54,026 nucleotides of DNA from Bifidobacteriaceae bacterium (GCA_031278655.1 JAITJZ010000088.1:1-54026); one strand, 5' to 3'. Shown: positions 37,816 to 48,350, counted from the first letter of the stretch. Made by a program: numbers and translations. Notes: generated from the sequence alone by a model not told the origin.

Positions 37816-40800
37816 TCAGGCGCTGAGGGCGGCTTCCAGCTCGGCTCGGCGGGCGGCCATCCGCGCCGCGCGCTTGGCCTCGCGGCGGTCGTGGGCGCGG
37901 GCCTCGGCGCGGTAGAGGACCGGGACCACGATCAAGGTCAGGACGGTCGATGAGACCAGTCCACCGATCACCACCAGGGCCAGCGGCTTGGACAAGAACC
38001 CGCCCTGTCCGGTGATCCCGAGCGCCATCGGGGTCAGGGCGCAGACCGTGGCCAGCGCGGTCATGACGATGGGCCGCAGGCGCTTGCGGGCGCCCTCGAC
38101 GATTGCCTCGTCGAGGGCGCGCCCACGCCGGCGGTACTGGTTGATGAGGTCGATCAAAACGATCGCGTTCGAGACCACGATCCCGACCAGCATCAACAGG
38201 CCGATCAGCGAGGCCACGCCCAGGGGCGTGCCGCTGATGAGCAGGGCGGCGAGCGCGCCGGTGGCGGCGAACGGGATCGAGATCAGCAGGATGAACGGCT
38301 GCAGCAAGGACCCGAAGGTCGCCACCATGACGATGAAGACGATGGCGATGGCCAGGACCAGGGCCAAGCCGAGGTCGGCGAAGGCTTGGCTCTGCTGGGC
38401 GGCGACGCCGCCAACTGCGACGCTCACCCCCGGCGGCAGGTCCAGCTCCTCGACCGCCTCGGTCAGGCGCCCGGAGAGGCCGCCTAGGTCCTGACTCTCC
38501 GGCGTCACCGAGACGGTGGCGCTGCGCCGGCCATCGACCCTGGTCAGCGCGGCCGGGACGGAGACTTCTTCGACCTTGGCGATCTGCTCCAGCGTCAGCA
38601 CGCCGGTGGGGCTCGCCCCCAGGGGCAGGGCCCTCAACTCGGCCACCGAGGTCGCGCCCGGCCCCAGCGACAGTTTGACCTGGACCTCGGCGGCGTCGAT
38701 CTCGAGGCTGCCAATGGTGCTGGGAGTCATCAGCCCGGCGACCATGCCTTCGACCGCCGTCTCGGTCATGCCCAGGGCGGCGGCCGCGTCGCGGTCGACG
38801 GCGATCTCGATGGCGGGGCTGGCCTCTGTCAGGGTGTTGGTGACCTCGATGGCGCCGGGCACTTCGCGCACGCGCGCGTCGACCAGGCGCGTGGCCGAGT
38901 CGATCGCGTCCGCGTCGGTGCCCTGGACAATCAGGTCGACGGTGGTCGAACCCATCATCGCCTCGGCGCCGCCAACGGAGATGCCGGTGGACGCCTCGCC
39001 GCCCAGGTCGGCAACGGTGGCGCGGACCGCCGCCTCGGCGGCGGCCGAATCGGCCCCGTCCGCCAGCGTGACGGCGAAGGTCGCCTGCGGCGAACTGGAG
39101 ACCATGCCCATCATCGAGCCGCCGCCGACTGTGGTCTGGACCCCGGCCACGTCTGTTAGCGCTAACAGGGCGTCTTCGATGCGGCGGGCGTCGGCGTCTT
39201 GGACGTCGAGGGCGGTGGCCGCCTCGAAGGTCTCGGTCACGGTCAGCGTGTCCCGGCCCATGTCGCCAAGGAAGTTGGTCTCCAGCCTGAGGGCCAGCGC
39301 CGAGGTCCCGCCCAGCAGCGCCACCGCCGCCACCAGCGTAATGACTGGGTGGGCCAGGGCGCCCCGGAGGGTCGGCAGGTAGGCGCGCTGCCACAGGCCG
39401 CGGCGCTCCTTGGCCTCGGCCCGGGCGCGCACCTCCTCGCGGAAGTCCTCGCCCACGGCCACCGGCGTCTTGACGAACCAGTAAGCCAGCACGGGCACGA
39501 TTGTTAGCGCTACCAGGAGCGAGGCCATCAGGGAGATGGTGATGGTCAGGGCGAACGGACGGAACAATTCGCCGACCATCCCGCCGACGAACGCCATCGG
39601 CAAGAAGACCGCCACCGTGCAGACGGTCGAGGAGGCGATGGCGCCCGCCACCTCGCGGACAGCCCCGATGATCGCCGGAGCCTTGGCCTCGCCATAGGTC
39701 AGGTGCCGCTTGATGTTTTCGATGACGACGATCGAGTCGTCCACCACCCGGCCGATCGAGATGGTCAGAGCCCCCAGGGTGAGCATGTTCAGGGTCTCGC
39801 CGGTGGCGCGCATGGTGATGAAGGCGACCAGCAGGGACAGCGGGATGGAGACGGCGCTGACCAGGGTCGAGCGCACCGACACCAGGAAGACCAGGATCAC
39901 CACCACGGCGAAGGCCAGCCCCAACAGCCCTTCCTCGGCCAGGCTGTTGACCGATTCCTCGATGAACGGCGCCTGGTCGAAGGACACCGCCACGCTCAGC
40001 CCGGCCGCCTCCAGGGCCTCGCCCAAGGCCTCGACCTCGTCGGTGACCGCGTGCGAGATTTCAACCGTGTTGGCGTCGGGGGTTTTGGTGACGGCGATGG
40101 ACACAGCGTCGCGGCCGTCCATCCGCGCGTACGATGACGCCGCCGCCGGCCCCAGCGTCAACGTCGCCACATCGCCCAACCGGACGGGCGCTGGGACGGG
40201 CGCGACGGCATCGGCGGCGCCGGTGGGGGCCCGGTCGGTGGGGGCCCGGTCGGTGGCGGCCTGACCGGCGCCCGCTTGGGCGGTGGCTGACGCGCCCGCG
40301 GCGGCCTGACCGGCGCCCGCCTGGCTGGGTGAGGCGGTGACGAGCGGCAGCCCGGCCAGTTCCTCGACGGAGGTCAAGCGCGAGCCGATTTGGGCCGTCA
40401 GGGTGCGTCCCGACTCGGTGATGGTGCCGGCCGGGAAAGCCAGACCGTTGTTCGTCAGGACCGCGGACACGGTCTGGGCGGTGACCCCGGCGGCGGCCAT
40501 GGCCGGCGTGTCGAGGGCGATCTCGATGACATCGGGCTCGTAGCCGGAGACGTCGACGGAGCGGACGCCCTGGAGTTGCGAGATTTTGGGGACCAGCGCC
40601 TGATCGACGGCGGCGGCCAGTTCGGACGAGTCGGCCGGGCCGCTGCCGCTGCCTGACACGGCCAGTTGGATGACCGGGAAATCGTCTAACGAACCGGTGA
40701 TGACCTGGGTTTCGACATCTTCTGGGAGACTCGGCGCCAGCCGCGTGACGGCGGTCGAGAGTTTCTGGCTGGACACGTCCATGTCGGTGCCGTAGCGGAA

Positions 40801-41100
40801 GGAGACCAACGTGAAGGTGACCGAGTTCATGGAGGTCGTCTCGATCTCATCGACGCCGGCGACCGACCGGATGGCGGCCTCGACCTGGGTCGCCACCTGG
40901 TCCTCGAGGATGACGGCGCTCGCCCCCGGGTAGGTGGCGACAACGGCGGCCATCGGGATCTCGAGCGACGGGATCAGCTCCTGCTTGAGCGACCCGAGGC
41001 TGAAGATCCCGCCGATGGTGATGGCGATCGTGGCCAGCGCCACCACGGCGCGATTGCGCAAGGACAGGCGGGCGAGTCGAAACACGGGGGAACCTCCCAT
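37816..41100 (-). CDS. RND-superfamily efflux permease (AcrB/HAE-like)
   Basis: 1094 aa; RNRAVVALATIAITIGGIFSL, GRVVDDSIVVIENIKRHL. Confidence 0.93.
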   Translation of the reverse strand: MGGSPVFRLARLSLRNRAVVALATIAITIGGIFSLGSLKQELIPSLEIPMAAVVATYPGASAVILEDQVATQVEAAIRSVAGVDEIETTSMNSVTFTLVSFRYGTDMDVSSQKLSTAVTRLAPSLPEDVETQVITGSLDDFPVIQLAVSGSGSGPADSSELAAAVDQALVPKISQLQGVRSVDVSGYEPDVIEIALDTPAMAAAGVTAQTVSAVLTNNGLAFPAGTITESGRTLTAQIGSRLTSVEELAGLPLVTASPSQAGAGQAAAGASATAQAGAGQAATDRAPTDRAPTGAADAVAPVPAPVRLGDVATLTLGPAAASSYARMDGRDAVSIAVTKTPDANTVEISHAVTDEVEALGEALEAAGLSVAVSFDQAPFIEESVNSLAEEGLLGLAFAVVVILVFLVSVRSTLVSAVSIPLSLLVAFITMRATGETLNMLTLGALTISIGRVVDDSIVVIENIKRHLTYGEAKAPAIIGAVREVAGAIASSTVCTVAVFLPMAFVGGMVGELFRPFALTITISLMASLLVALTIVPVLAYWFVKTPVAVGEDFREEVRARAEAKERRGLWQRAYLPTLRGALAHPVITLVAAVALLGGTSALALRLETNFLGDMGRDTLTVTETFEAATALDVQDADARRIEDALLALTDVAGVQTTVGGGSMMGMVSSSPQATFAVTLADGADSAAAEAAVRATVADLGGEASTGISVGGAEAMMGSTTVDLIVQGTDADAIDSATRLVDARVREVPGAIEVTNTLTEASPAIEIAVDRDAAAALGMTETAVEGMVAGLMTPSTIGSLEIDAAEVQVKLSLGPGATSVAELRALPLGASPTGVLTLEQIAKVEEVSVPAALTRVDGRRSATVSVTPESQDLGGLSGRLTEAVEELDLPPGVSVAVGGVAAQQSQAFADLGLALVLAIAIVFIVMVATFGSLLQPFILLISIPFAATGALAALLISGTPLGVASLIGLLMLVGIVVSNAIVLIDLINQYRRRGRALDEAIVEGARKRLRPIVMTALATVCALTPMALGITGQGGFLSKPLALVVIGGLVSSTVLTLIVVPVLYRAEARAHDRREAKRAARMAARRAELEAALSA

Positions 41101-41147
41101 AGGATAAGAGCCATCGCCAAGTGGTTAGTCAGCACCAAATCATATCG

Positions 41148-41164
41148 GTTCGCATGAGGCGAAC
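41148..41164. promoter_or_regulatory. Candidate MarR operator (inverted repeat GTTCGC-N5-GCGAAC)
   Basis: gGTTCGCatgagGCGAACt in the divergent intergenic region. Confidence 0.55.
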
Positions 41165-41209
41165 TAATTGCGCGTGTGCGGGAACGGTGATGATTCAGGG
41201 GAGGTGTTC

Positions 41210-41680
41210 GTGAGCGAGGAAGCCCGGCGGGCGGAACTCCTGCGTGAACTCGAGTCGGTCTACGACAGCTTGCGCGGCGCCGAGCTGCGATCGCAACTCG
41301 CCGCCAGGGCGGATTCGATCTTGACCCCGCAACAAATCAGGGTGGTCGGATTGTTAGCGCTAAACGGCCCAATGCGTTCGAGCCAGGTCGCCGCCGCCCT
41401 CGGCGTCAGCCGCTCGACCATGACCGGGCTGCTGGACCGCCTGGAAAACGGCGGCCTGGTTGTGCGCGCGGTTGATCCCGCGGACGCTCGCGGCCGCACG
41501 GCCGAGGCCACCGAGCGTGGGCGCCAGGCCTTGAGCGAGCTGCTCCGCACCAAGATGGTGGCCCCGGACCGGGTGGTCCGGCGTTTGAACGTGGAGGAGT
41601 TGGAGGGCCTGCTGACCGGTTTTCGGGCGGTCTTGCGCGAGGTGCGGGCGCTGGCCGAGTCAGGCGCCGACGCCGTCTGA
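41210..41680 (+). CDS. MarR-family transcriptional regulator
   Basis: SSQVAAALGVSRSTMTGLLDRLENGGLVVRAVDPADARGR winged HTH; GTG start. Confidence 0.9.
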   Translation: MSEEARRAELLRELESVYDSLRGAELRSQLAARADSILTPQQIRVVGLLALNGPMRSSQVAAALGVSRSTMTGLLDRLENGGLVVRAVDPADARGRTAEATERGRQALSELLRTKMVAPDRVVRRLNVEELEGLLTGFRAVLREVRALAESGADAV

Positions 41681-41698
41681 GCGGAGGGCTCGCGCGAG

Positions 41699-41729
41699 GT
41701 GCAGTTTTGCACAATGTGCAGTATTGCAC
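41699..41729. promoter_or_regulatory. Two tandem operator-like elements upstream of tetR
   Basis: GTGCAGTTTTGCAC aat GTGCAGTATTGCAC; 17-bp spacing. Confidence 0.7.
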
Positions 41730-41742
41730 TTAGTGTAAGCGC

Positions 41743-42615
41743 ATGCGTATTGAGCCGGAGGCCGGCGGCGGGCGCGAGGCCGCCGCCAAAGAACGGCGCC
41801 GGGCGCGGATCGTCCAAGTGGCGACAGAATTGCTGGACGAGCGCGGCGGGTCCGGTTTCACCGTCGATGAGGTGGCGGCGCGAGCCGAGGTCTCGCGCCG
41901 GACAGTCTTCAACTACTTCGCCTCCGTCGATGACCTGTCCGTGGCGGCCGCGGCTGAGATGCTCGGCGGATTGATCGACAGCCTGCGGCTGCCGGGAGCG
42001 GCGGCGGGAGACTCGGACGCGGCCAGCCAGGCGTCATCGGCGGACGGCGAGGGCGGCGACCCGGGACTGCTGGCGGCGCGGGCGGCCTTCTCCGACCTCA
42101 CCCAAGTGCTTCGGACGGTCGACCTTGTTGGCCCAATGATCCGCCTGACCAGGGCTTTCAGCCCAGTGGGCCCCGAGGACCCGCGCGTGGCCACAGCCGT
42201 GCAGGAGGCCCTGTTCCTCATCACCGGCCAACTGTCGCGCGAGCTGAGAGCCCGTCACCCCGGCGCTGACCCGCTGGCGGTCGACCTGCTGGTGTCGATG
42301 TTCATCGGCGGAGTGGTGGTGCTCTACGACTATTGGGCCGAACGTTCGGGCATGGTCGAATCCGAGGCCTCGCGCCTGATCTGGCGAGACCTGATTGACC
42401 GCCTGGTCGACCGGATCGGGACCGGTTACCTGGCGACCGAGGCCGTCAAGGAGACCCCGGCCTCGCGGGCGCCGCGCTCGCGGGCGGGCAAGGTGGCGAT
42501 CACGGCGCTGGCTGGCCGGTCCGGCCGGAGCGCCCCGACCGCCGGCGCGCCGAGTGCCCGCGCCCCAATTGCCGGCGCCCCGACCGCCGCCGCCCCGACC
42601 GCCGCCAACCCCTGA
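41743..42615 (+). CDS. TetR-family transcriptional regulator
   Basis: RRARIVQVATELLDERGGSGFTVDEVAARAEVSRRTVFNYF. Confidence 0.93.
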   Translation: MRIEPEAGGGREAAAKERRRARIVQVATELLDERGGSGFTVDEVAARAEVSRRTVFNYFASVDDLSVAAAAEMLGGLIDSLRLPGAAAGDSDAASQASSADGEGGDPGLLAARAAFSDLTQVLRTVDLVGPMIRLTRAFSPVGPEDPRVATAVQEALFLITGQLSRELRARHPGADPLAVDLLVSMFIGGVVVLYDYWAERSGMVESEASRLIWRDLIDRLVDRIGTGYLATEAVKETPASRAPRSRAGKVAITALAGRSGRSAPTAGAPSARAPIAGAPTAAAPTAANP

Positions 42616-42664
42616 GCCCCTGTCCAAACCACCCCTGACCGGCCGAGCGAAAGAAGACCCCATC

Positions 42665-45352
42665 ATGGCGCAAGCCCTCTATAGGATTGGGCGCTTCAGC
42701 GCCCGCCGTCGGCTGACGGTGATCGCGTTCTGGCTGGTGGCCCTGGCCGCCGCCGTTTTGGCGCTGGCGCTCGGCGGCGGGACGCTGGCCTCGACCTTCA
42801 CCATCCCCGGCACGGTCACTGCCGAAGTCAGCGCCGAACTGTCGCGCCAGGCGCCCGAGTTGGCGGGCATGACCGGGACCGTCGTCTTCAGCGACGAGGA
42901 CGGCGAGGCCTTCACGGCCGAGCAGCGCGAACAGATCAGCGCCGCCCTCGCGGACGTCGCCGATGTCACCAAGGTCCGCGCCGTGGTGGACCCCTTCGCG
43001 GCCGAGGCCGAGCGCCAGGCCACCGAACTCGAACTCGACCAGGGCCAACAACTGTTGGATCAGGCCCGCGTCCAGTTGGACCAGGGCCGCGCCCAGTTGG
43101 AGGCCGGCGTCAGCCAGTGGCAGGCGGCCTTCGACGCGGCCACAGCGGCGGGCGGCGCGGGCGCGGGCGCGGGCGCGGCGGGCGGCGCGGGCGGCGCTGA
43201 CGGCGGGGCGGGCGCGGGTGGCGGGGACGGCGCCCAGGCGCCGACCGCCGAACAGGCGGCTCAGATTCTGGCCCAATTGGAGGCGCAGAAGGCCGAACTC
43301 GACGCCCAGACCAAGGCCCTGGACGAGGCCGAGGCCGAACTGGACGCGCAGGACGCCAACTTGGCGCTGGGGCGCCAACTGCTCGACTTCGCCAAGGAGG
43401 TCCGCACGGTCTCAACCGACGGCGGCTGCGCCGTGGCGGCGATCATGTACGAGGACGACCAATTCGCCCTCCCGCAGGAGTCGAAGACCGAGGTCATGGA
43501 GCTGTTGGAGGCGGCCCCGCTGGATGGCGTCGAGGTCGACTTCTCGGCCGAGATCGCTCAGACCACCGAAGGACTGCTCGGCCTGGGAGAGGTCATAGGC
43601 CTGGGCGTGGCCGCGATTGTGCTGCTGGTGGCGTTGCGGGTGGCGTTCGCCGCCGCCCTGCCGGTGGTCACATCGCTGATCGGCGCCGGGACTGGCGTGG
43701 CCGGCACGCTGGCGCTGTCCGGGGTGGTCGACATGTCATCGATCACGCCGGTGCTCGGGATCATGCTGGGGCTGGCGGTCGGGATCGACTACGCCCTTTT
43801 CATCATGCTGCGCCACCGCCGCGAACTGCGCTCCGGCCGGGCGCTGGCCGACTCGATCGCGCTGGCCACCGGCACGGCTGGCAACGCCGTCGTCTTCGCC
43901 GGCGCCACCGTTGTGATCGCGCTGGCGGCGCTGAACGTTTGCGGCATCCCTTTCCTGGGCGTCATGGGTTGGGTCGGCGCGGCCAGCGTGGCGCTGGCCG
44001 TGCTCGTCGCCATCACCCTGGTGCCCGCGCTGTTGTCGCTGTTGGGACGCCGTTTGCTGCCAAAGGCTGAACGCACGCCCGCGCCCGATGCCGTGGTCCC
44101 CGACTCGGGCCCGGGGGTCCGCTCGGCCGCCGGGACAGCCGGAGGGGTGGGCGATGGCACGGTTGACGGGACCGCCGCGGCCACGGCCGCTGAGACAACC
44201 GGCGGGGCCGTTTCGGAACTTCGCCCGATGTCGACTGGCCGGGCCGCGCTCAGCGTCGTCCTCGCCATCGGCGGCCTTTTGGCGGTCGCCATACCGGTCG
44301 GGTCGATGCGTCTGGGCCTGCCGGACGGGTCGGCCGAGCCGACCGACTCGACCTCCTACCGCGCCTTCATGGCTGTGGCCAGCGAGTTCGGGCCGGGGAT
44401 GAATGGGCCGCTGGTGGTGGCGGCCCGGCTGCCCGCCCCGCTGGCGGACGAAGCCCAGTTGGAGACACAGGTGGCCGTCGCGACCGAGCTGATGGGTCAG
44501 GCGGACGTGGTGGCGGTGGTGCCGGCGGCCGTCGGCCCCGCCGGTGACTTCTTGGCTTTCCAGGTGATTCCGTCCCAGGGCCCCGCCTCCGAGTCGACAG
44601 AGGACCTGGTGCGCCGGTTGCGCGCGCTGACGCCTTTGGAGGGCGGGATCGAGCTTGGTGTGGCCGGGCAGGCCAGCGGGAACATCGACATCTCGGAGAT
44701 TCTGGAGGACGCGCTGGCGCCCTATTTGGCTGTGGTGGTGGGGTTGTCCCTGCTGATCATGATGACGGTTTTCCGCTCGGTGCTGGTCCCGGTCATCGCC
44801 ATGGCTGGGTTTGTGCTCTCGTTCTTGGCGGCGCTGGGCGCGGTCGTGGCCGTCTACCAATGGGGTTGGTTGGACTTCATGTTCGACGTGCACGATCCAG
44901 GTCCGGTCTTGAACTTCGTTCCCCTGCTGCTGGTGGGGGTGATCTTCGGCTTGGCGATGGACTACCAGCTGTTCATCGGCTCCGGCATGCGCGAGGCCTT
45001 CGCGCACGGCGAGCCGGCGCGGATTGCCGTCATCCATGGGCTGCGTGGCGGCCGGGCGGCGGTCAGCGCGGCGGCCCTGATCATGATGGCCGTCTTCGGC
45101 GGGTTCATCTTCTCGGACCTGGCGATGGTCCGGCCGCTTGGGTTCGGGTTGGCGGCGGGCGTCATGTTCGACGCCTTCGTGGTCCGCCTGGTGCTGGTCC
45201 CGGCGCTGACGCATCTGGCCGGTCCGGCGGCGTGGTGGTTGCCGCGCTGGCTCGACCGCGTCCTGCCCCGGGTCGACCTTGAGGGCGCAGCCCTCGAACG
45301 CGGCCCCTTCAACCCGGCCCGGGCCGCCGACGGCCCTGTGACGGTCCAGTGA
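42665..45352 (+). CDS. MMPL-family transporter
   Basis: RRRLTVIAFWLVALAAAVLAL, GIDYALFIMLRHR, AMDYQLFIGSGMREAF. Confidence 0.92.
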   Translation: MAQALYRIGRFSARRRLTVIAFWLVALAAAVLALALGGGTLASTFTIPGTVTAEVSAELSRQAPELAGMTGTVVFSDEDGEAFTAEQREQISAALADVADVTKVRAVVDPFAAEAERQATELELDQGQQLLDQARVQLDQGRAQLEAGVSQWQAAFDAATAAGGAGAGAGAAGGAGGADGGAGAGGGDGAQAPTAEQAAQILAQLEAQKAELDAQTKALDEAEAELDAQDANLALGRQLLDFAKEVRTVSTDGGCAVAAIMYEDDQFALPQESKTEVMELLEAAPLDGVEVDFSAEIAQTTEGLLGLGEVIGLGVAAIVLLVALRVAFAAALPVVTSLIGAGTGVAGTLALSGVVDMSSITPVLGIMLGLAVGIDYALFIMLRHRRELRSGRALADSIALATGTAGNAVVFAGATVVIALAALNVCGIPFLGVMGWVGAASVALAVLVAITLVPALLSLLGRRLLPKAERTPAPDAVVPDSGPGVRSAAGTAGGVGDGTVDGTAAATAAETTGGAVSELRPMSTGRAALSVVLAIGGLLAVAIPVGSMRLGLPDGSAEPTDSTSYRAFMAVASEFGPGMNGPLVVAARLPAPLADEAQLETQVAVATELMGQADVVAVVPAAVGPAGDFLAFQVIPSQGPASESTEDLVRRLRALTPLEGGIELGVAGQASGNIDISEILEDALAPYLAVVVGLSLLIMMTVFRSVLVPVIAMAGFVLSFLAALGAVVAVYQWGWLDFMFDVHDPGPVLNFVPLLLVGVIFGLAMDYQLFIGSGMREAFAHGEPARIAVIHGLRGGRAAVSAAALIMMAVFGGFIFSDLAMVRPLGFGLAAGVMFDAFVVRLVLVPALTHLAGPAAWWLPRWLDRVLPRVDLEGAALERGPFNPARAADGPVTVQ

Positions 45353-45407
45353 CGGGCGGCCGCTGTTGGGCGGCCGCCGGGCGGCCGCTGTTGGCGGCCT
45401 TGAGAAA

Positions 45408-45442
45408 CGGCGCTGGCCAGCCCCCGACTCTGGCCAGCGCCG
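45408..45442 (+). terminator. Strong hairpin (13-bp perfect stem) after the MMPL gene
   Basis: CGGCGCTGGCCAG cccccgact CTGGCCAGCGCCG; no U-tract. Confidence 0.6.
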
Positions 45443-45640
45443 GGTGGTGTCCCGGGCCTGCGGCCGGGACGAGCGGCGGCGCCAGACGCCGGGCCTGCCC
45501 CCGGCGCCGGCGTTCTGGCTAGTCACGCGACATCGCCTCGGTTGAGTGAGGGTTCTGCCGTCTCCCACCACAGTACCTCGCGGTTGGGACCAAAGCCCCC
45601 TCCGCGGCCCGTGACGTTGGTCACATTTCGCCTGCGGCGC

Positions 45641-45774
45641 CAGCGCCCGGACTGCCGCCCCGAGCCCGGCGCCAGCGCTCGGCCAGCGCCCGGACTGCCG
45701 CGCCCGAGCCCGGCGCCAGCGCCCGGACTGCCGCGCCCGAGCCGGGCGCAGCGCCCGGCCAGCGCCCGGACTGC
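45641..45774. repeat. Four copies of cagcgcccggactgc in a GC-rich tract
   Basis: Copies start at 45641, 45684, 45717, 45760 (spacing 43/33/43). Confidence 0.85.
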
Positions 45775-45811
45775 GCCGGAGGCGCCTCAGTGTTAGCCCT
45801 AAACTAGGGGT

Positions 45812-46855
45812 GTGACCAGTCAAGACGCTCCGGCCCGGCGGCCGTCAATGTTCGATGTCGCCAAGCTCGCCGGTGTTTCACATCAGACCGTCTCACGGGT
45901 GCTCAATCAGAGCCCGGCCGTGGCTGAGCCCACCCGCCGCCGGGTCCTGGACGCGATCGCCGCCAGCGGCTACCGCCGCAACCAAGCGGCCCGCCAACTG
46001 GCGACCGCCCGCAGCGCGGTGATCGGCGTCATCACCCCCAGGACTGAGCTTTACGGGCCGTCGCGTTCCGTCCTAGCCATCGAGGCGGCCGCGCGCGAGC
46101 GCGGCTACTGGGTCTCATTGGCGTCGTTGCCGCAGGTCACGGCCGAAGCCATGACCGCGGCGCTGGATCATTTCATGGACCAGTCGGTCGCCGCCGTGGC
46201 CGTGGTGGCGCCCAACCCGCAAGCCTTGCGGGCGCTCGAAGAAGCCACCGACCTGCCCCCGGCCGTCGCCGTCACCAGCGGCCCGGCCGCGCCCGGCCTG
46301 GCGGTGGCGGATGTGGACCAGTTGGCCGGATCGGAGTTGGCCACCGAATACCTGATCGGACTGGGACGCAAGCGGATCGCGCACATCGCCGGCCCGGCCG
46401 ACTTCTACCATTCGCGCCTGCGGGCGCAAGTCTGGGCTGAGACCCTGCGCCGCCACGGGCTCGAAGCCGATCTGACCGTCAGCGGCGACTGGTCCGGCCC
46501 CTCCGGCGTGGTCGCCGCCACCCGTCTGCTGGCGGCCGGGCCGCCGGACGCCATCTTCGCCGGGAACGATCTGATGGCGATGGGCGCCATGGTGGCGCTG
46601 CGGCGGGCCGGTTTGAGCGTTCCCGGGGACGTCGCCATCGTCGGCTTTGACAACGTGCCCGGCAGCGACGTGACCGAGCCGTCCCTGACGACCATCGACC
46701 AAGACCATGAGGCGCTTGGCCGCGCCGTCGTCGATCTGCTCCACGCGCGCCTGAGCCGCCCCGCGCGGGCCGCCGCCCCCGAGCCCCAACCGGACGCGGT
46801 CCAGCAACCAACCGTGCTGGTGGCGCCGCGCCTGGTGGTCCGGGAATCGGCCTGA
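45812..46855 (+). CDS. LacI-family regulator, likely of the arabinose locus
   Basis: MFDVAKLAGVSHQTVSRVLNQSPAVAEPTRRRV; adjacent to araA. Confidence 0.9.
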   Translation: MTSQDAPARRPSMFDVAKLAGVSHQTVSRVLNQSPAVAEPTRRRVLDAIAASGYRRNQAARQLATARSAVIGVITPRTELYGPSRSVLAIEAAARERGYWVSLASLPQVTAEAMTAALDHFMDQSVAAVAVVAPNPQALRALEEATDLPPAVAVTSGPAAPGLAVADVDQLAGSELATEYLIGLGRKRIAHIAGPADFYHSRLRAQVWAETLRRHGLEADLTVSGDWSGPSGVVAATRLLAAGPPDAIFAGNDLMAMGAMVALRRAGLSVPGDVAIVGFDNVPGSDVTEPSLTTIDQDHEALGRAVVDLLHARLSRPARAAAPEPQPDAVQQPTVLVAPRLVVRESA

Positions 46856-46868
46856 CCGCCGCCAGCCC

Positions 46869-48350
46869 TCAAAGACCGCGTGCCAGCCGGTAATAGGCCT
46901 GGTTCCAACGCAACCGGTCCCGGAAGGCCGGGTAGGTGGTGGCGGAGTCGATCAGCGCCAACTCCGTCCCCGCCATCTCCGCGAACTCGCCCCATTCGGC
47001 CGCGCCGATCGCGGTCGAGATGGCTGTGTGGTGCGGGCCGCCGGCTGTGATCCAGCATTCGGCGCTGGTCGCCAGGTCGGGTTGCGGCGCCCAGACCGCG
47101 CGCGCCACCGGCAGGCGCGGCATCGGCGGATGCGTCGCCACCACCTCGGCGCTGTTCCCGACCAGGCGGAAACGGTCGCGCATGTCCGCCAACCCCACCA
47201 GAATGGCTGGCCCTGGGTCGGTGTCGAACACCAGCCGAACCGGGTCGGAGCGCCCGCCGATGCCGAGTGGGTGGATTTCGAGGCGCGGCCGGCTGGTCGT
47301 CAGCGACGGGCAGACCTCGAGCATGTGCGCGCCGAGGATGCACTCGGCGCCCGGCACCAGGTTGTAGGTGTAGTCCTCCATCAGGCTGGCGCCGCCCGGC
47401 AGGCCGGCGCCCATCACCTTGGCGGCTCGCACCAGCAGCGCGGTCTTCCAGTCGCCCTCGGCGCCGAACCCGTAGCCGGCCGCCATCAGCCGCTGCACCG
47501 CCAGGCCCGGCAGTTGCCGGAGCCCGCCCAGGTCCTCGAAATTGGTGGTGAAGGCGGTCGCGCCGGCGGCCTCCAGCAGCGTCTTCAGGGCCGCCTCCTG
47601 GCGGGCGGCGTCGCGCAGCGACTCGTGGCGTTCCCCGCCCGGCAGCAGTTCCGGCGCCGCGTCGTAGAGGTCCAGGCACTCTTGGACAATGCTCTCGGTT
47701 TGGCTTTCCGGCGCCGCCGCCACCGCCGCCACCAGGTCGTTGACCGCGGTTGTGTTCACATCTGAGCCGAACACCAGCTCGGCTTCAACCTTGTCGCCCT
47801 CGGTCACGGCCACGTTTCTCATGTTGTCCCCGAAGCGCATGACCGACCCGGCGCGGGTGGCCTGCCAGCCGCAGGCGGCCCGCGCCCAGGCCACGAGGCG
47901 CGCCAGCACCTTCGGGTTGTCGACGTGCCCGGCGATGACGCTGCGCCGCACCCCCAGCCGGGCGGTGGCGTAGCCGAACTCGCGGTCGCCGTGGGCGGCC
48001 TGGTGGAGGTTCATGAAGTCCATGTCGATGGTTTCCCAGGGCAACTGCGCCTCGGCCTGGGTGTGCAGGTGGGCGAGCGGCTTGGTCAGGGCGTCCAGGC
48101 CCGTGAGCCACATCTTTGCCGGGCTGAAGGTGTGCATCCAGGCGATCACGCCCACGCAATCAGCTTCGACATTGGCCTGGGCGAGCTGCCGGGCGATGGC
48201 GGACTTGCTGGTCAGCACGGGTTTCCAGGTGACTGTCAGGGGCAGGTCGCGGTCCAGCGCGGCGGCGATCCGCCGCGAGTTCGCCTCCACCTGCGCCAGC
48301 GTCTCCGGCCCGTAGAGGCCCTGCGAGCCGGTCACGAACCAAACCTCCAT
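46869..48350 (-). CDS. araA: L-arabinose isomerase
   Basis: [38 protein letters not shown]. Confidence 0.97.
   Translation of the reverse strand: MEVWFVTGSQGLYGPETLAQVEANSRRIAAALDRDLPLTVTWKPVLTSKSAIARQLAQANVEADCVGVIAWMHTFSPAKMWLTGLDALTKPLAHLHTQAEAQLPWETIDMDFMNLHQAAHGDREFGYATARLGVRRSVIAGHVDNPKVLARLVAWARAACGWQATRAGSVMRFGDNMRNVAVTEGDKVEAELVFGSDVNTTAVNDLVAAVAAAPESQTESIVQECLDLYDAAPELLPGGERHESLRDAARQEAALKTLLEAAGATAFTTNFEDLGGLRQLPGLAVQRLMAAGYGFGAEGDWKTALLVRAAKVMGAGLPGGASLMEDYTYNLVPGAECILGAHMLEVCPSLTTSRPRLEIHPLGIGGRSDPVRLVFDTDPGPAILVGLADMRDRFRLVGNSAEVVATHPPMPRLPVARAVWAPQPDLATSAECWITAGGPHHTAISTAIGAAEWGEFAEMAGTELALIDSATTYPAFRDRLRWNQAYYRLARGL

Noticed and set aside
36455-39394. 979-aa minus-strand ORF
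   Set aside because: Shadow frame of the RND gene and antisense to the AztD-like gene; low-complexity R/G/P composition.
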